A DNA stretch of 64,000 nt. Source: Polyangiaceae bacterium. GTDB taxonomy: Bacteria; Myxococcota_A; Polyangia; Polyangiales; Polyangiaceae. This document shows, piece after piece, positions 62,974-64,000 of the stretch. Under the pieces are notes generated by a model. It did no database searches. It worked only from the letters and a program-made list of their open reading frames with translations, and was not told the DNA's origin. Made by a program: the position numbers and the translations under genes. How positions within the stretch are numbered: position 1 is the first letter of the stretch; each line of letters begins with the position of its first letter. The stretch lies in NCBI GenBank assembly GCA_015075635.1, contig JABTUA010000001.1:3410001-3474000 (forward strand), written 5' to 3'.

Positions 62974-64000
62974 ATGTGGAAGCTCTCGATCGAGGACGAC
63001 CAGACGAACAAGACGGTCGTCAATCTCGTGCGCGACGAGTACTCGATCGGACGGGGTGAGGAGAACACCGTCCGGCTGACCGAACGCAACATCTCGCGTC
63101 GGCACGCGAAGCTCACCCGCAACGGCACCGGTTGGATCTTCGACGACCTGGCCAGCTACAACGGCTGCTACGTCAACGGGGTTCGCGTCAGCGAGCCGCA
63201 GAAGCTCGAGCACGGCGATCTGGTTCAAGTCGGCGACTACCGGCTCGAGATCACGGACGAGCAAGTCTCGACCGCGGCGTACAACAAGTCGACCGCGCCG
63301 GCGGTGCCACGGGCGCAGTCGCTGATGAGCCAGCCCGATCGCCTGGTCATGCTCGCAGGTCCGACACCGGGCGCTGAGTTCGCGCTGGCGGGGCCCCGCG
63401 TCGTGATCGGTCGAGGCGAGGAGTGCGAGGTCTCGGTCAACCACGCCTCGGTGAGCCGGGTCCACGCGGAGATTCAGGCGCTGGGCGACGGGCGCTACGA
63501 GATCGTCGACCGCGAGAGCGCCAATGGCCTCAGGGTCAACGGCGTCGATCTCAAGCGCAGCTTGCTCGACGCACGCGACACCATCGAGCTCGGTGACGTC
63601 GTATTCAAGTTCATTCCCGCGGGTCAGATCTACCACCCGGGCGCGGACCCCACGACTCAGATCGGGCCGATTGGGCCGGCGATGCTCGAGCGCCACACCC
63701 CGGCGCCGGGCGTCGGCATGGAGCGCCGCACCGCGGCCACGGCGGGCATCCCGCCCATCCTCAAGGCGGTCGCCGGCCTGGCGTTCCTCGGGGTGCTGGT
63801 GATGATCGGCATGGTCGCCCTCGGCAATCGCCAGGGCGGTGCGGGCGAGACCGGCGCGCAGGCGAACGATCCGACCACCCAGGTCTTGCTCGATGCCATG
63901 CAGATGGTCCAGAACGGCGACGTCGAGGGTGCGCACAACAAGGTGATCGCGGAGATCCCCGAGAACAGCAACGCGCGCCAATCGGCCGAGTTCAAGGACA
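62974..64000 (+). CDS. Double FHA-domain protein, 3' end outside window
   Basis: From ATG 62974: MWKLSIEDDQTNKTVVNLVR starts the first FHA domain (SIGRGEENTVRL, ISRRHAKL, SYNGCYVNG). A second FHA domain at about residues 122-210 has VVIGRGEECEVSV, SVSRVHAEI and DRESANGLRVNG. A linker and a membrane helix (ILKAVAGLAFLGVLVMIGMV) follow, then a TPR-like start. The gene is open at the window edge after 342 codons. It likely links phosphothreonine signalling to the membrane. Confidence 0.87.
   Translation, partial: MWKLSIEDDQTNKTVVNLVRDEYSIGRGEENTVRLTERNISRRHAKLTRNGTGWIFDDLASYNGCYVNGVRVSEPQKLEHGDLVQVGDYRLEITDEQVSTAAYNKSTAPAVPRAQSLMSQPDRLVMLAGPTPGAEFALAGPRVVIGRGEECEVSVNHASVSRVHAEIQALGDGRYEIVDRESANGLRVNGVDLKRSLLDARDTIELGDVVFKFIPAGQIYHPGADPTTQIGPIGPAMLERHTPAPGVGMERRTAATAGIPPILKAVAGLAFLGVLVMIGMVALGNRQGGAGETGAQANDPTTQVLLDAMQMVQNGDVEGAHNKVIAEIPENSNARQSAEFKD

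Overview
This is a high-GC window with dense operons and short spacers. Several traits point to a myxobacterium of the Polyangia type (Myxococcota): FHA-domain proteins, VWA proteins, Gly/Ser-rich lipoproteins, a MYXO-CTERM-like tail and split type IV pilus clusters. This assignment is inference from gene content; no rRNA or marker phylogeny is available in the window.

Layout. 1-8.3 kb: end of a lipoprotein gene, then an overlapping type IV pilus minor-pilin/PilY1 operon (FimT, PilV, PilW, PilX, PilY1) and two small secreted proteins. 8.6-11.5 kb: glycine cleavage genes gcvT-gcvH-gcvPA, with no gcvPB following. 11.5-12.3 kb: a frameshifted lipoprotein gene and a PilZ protein.

12.3-26.9 kb is the accessory core of the window. 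It is a chromosomal integron cassette array without an integrase (a CALIN). Nine complete attC sites of about 129-166 bp share GTATAAC/GTTATGC-type terminal boxes, strongly conserved inverted arms with two unpaired bases, and a variable centre. Fragments of others are present. Gene orientation and the arm carrying the unpaired bases both say the array reads on the minus strand. Most cassettes encode one small secreted lipoprotein; one encodes a Doc toxin with its antitoxin. The array is damaged by IS21 (istB), IS66 and IS4 remnants. It also contains a direct duplication of about 3.2 kb whose second copy is full of small deletions, which may be an assembly problem.

27-35.7 kb: outer-membrane protein, lipase-like hydrolase, thioesterase, then a rubrerythrin / Fe-S protein / DUF3501 operon divergent from oxyR, two DUF72 genes and an APH-type phosphotransferase. 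35.8-48.7 kb: Gly-rich lipoproteins, CBM9-like protein, FHA protein, acyl-CoA dehydrogenase, histidine phosphatase, M23 peptidase with a MYXO-CTERM-like tail, VWA protein, rRNA methyltransferase-like protein and a SUMF1-like protein. 48.9-55.7 kb: argG, a lone E2-type acyltransferase, a TlpA-like lipoprotein, small unknowns, a beta-propeller-like protein and aspartate kinase. 55.9-64 kb: TPR protein, MlaC-like protein, PilS-like kinase, PilC, serine hydrolase and a double-FHA protein cut by the window edge.

A second repeat family is scattered between genes: a short non-coding element with a shared core (five places). Two full copies, at 48.7 and 55.7 kb, have terminal inverted repeats AGGGGGTGTCCCT and look like MITEs placed between convergent genes.
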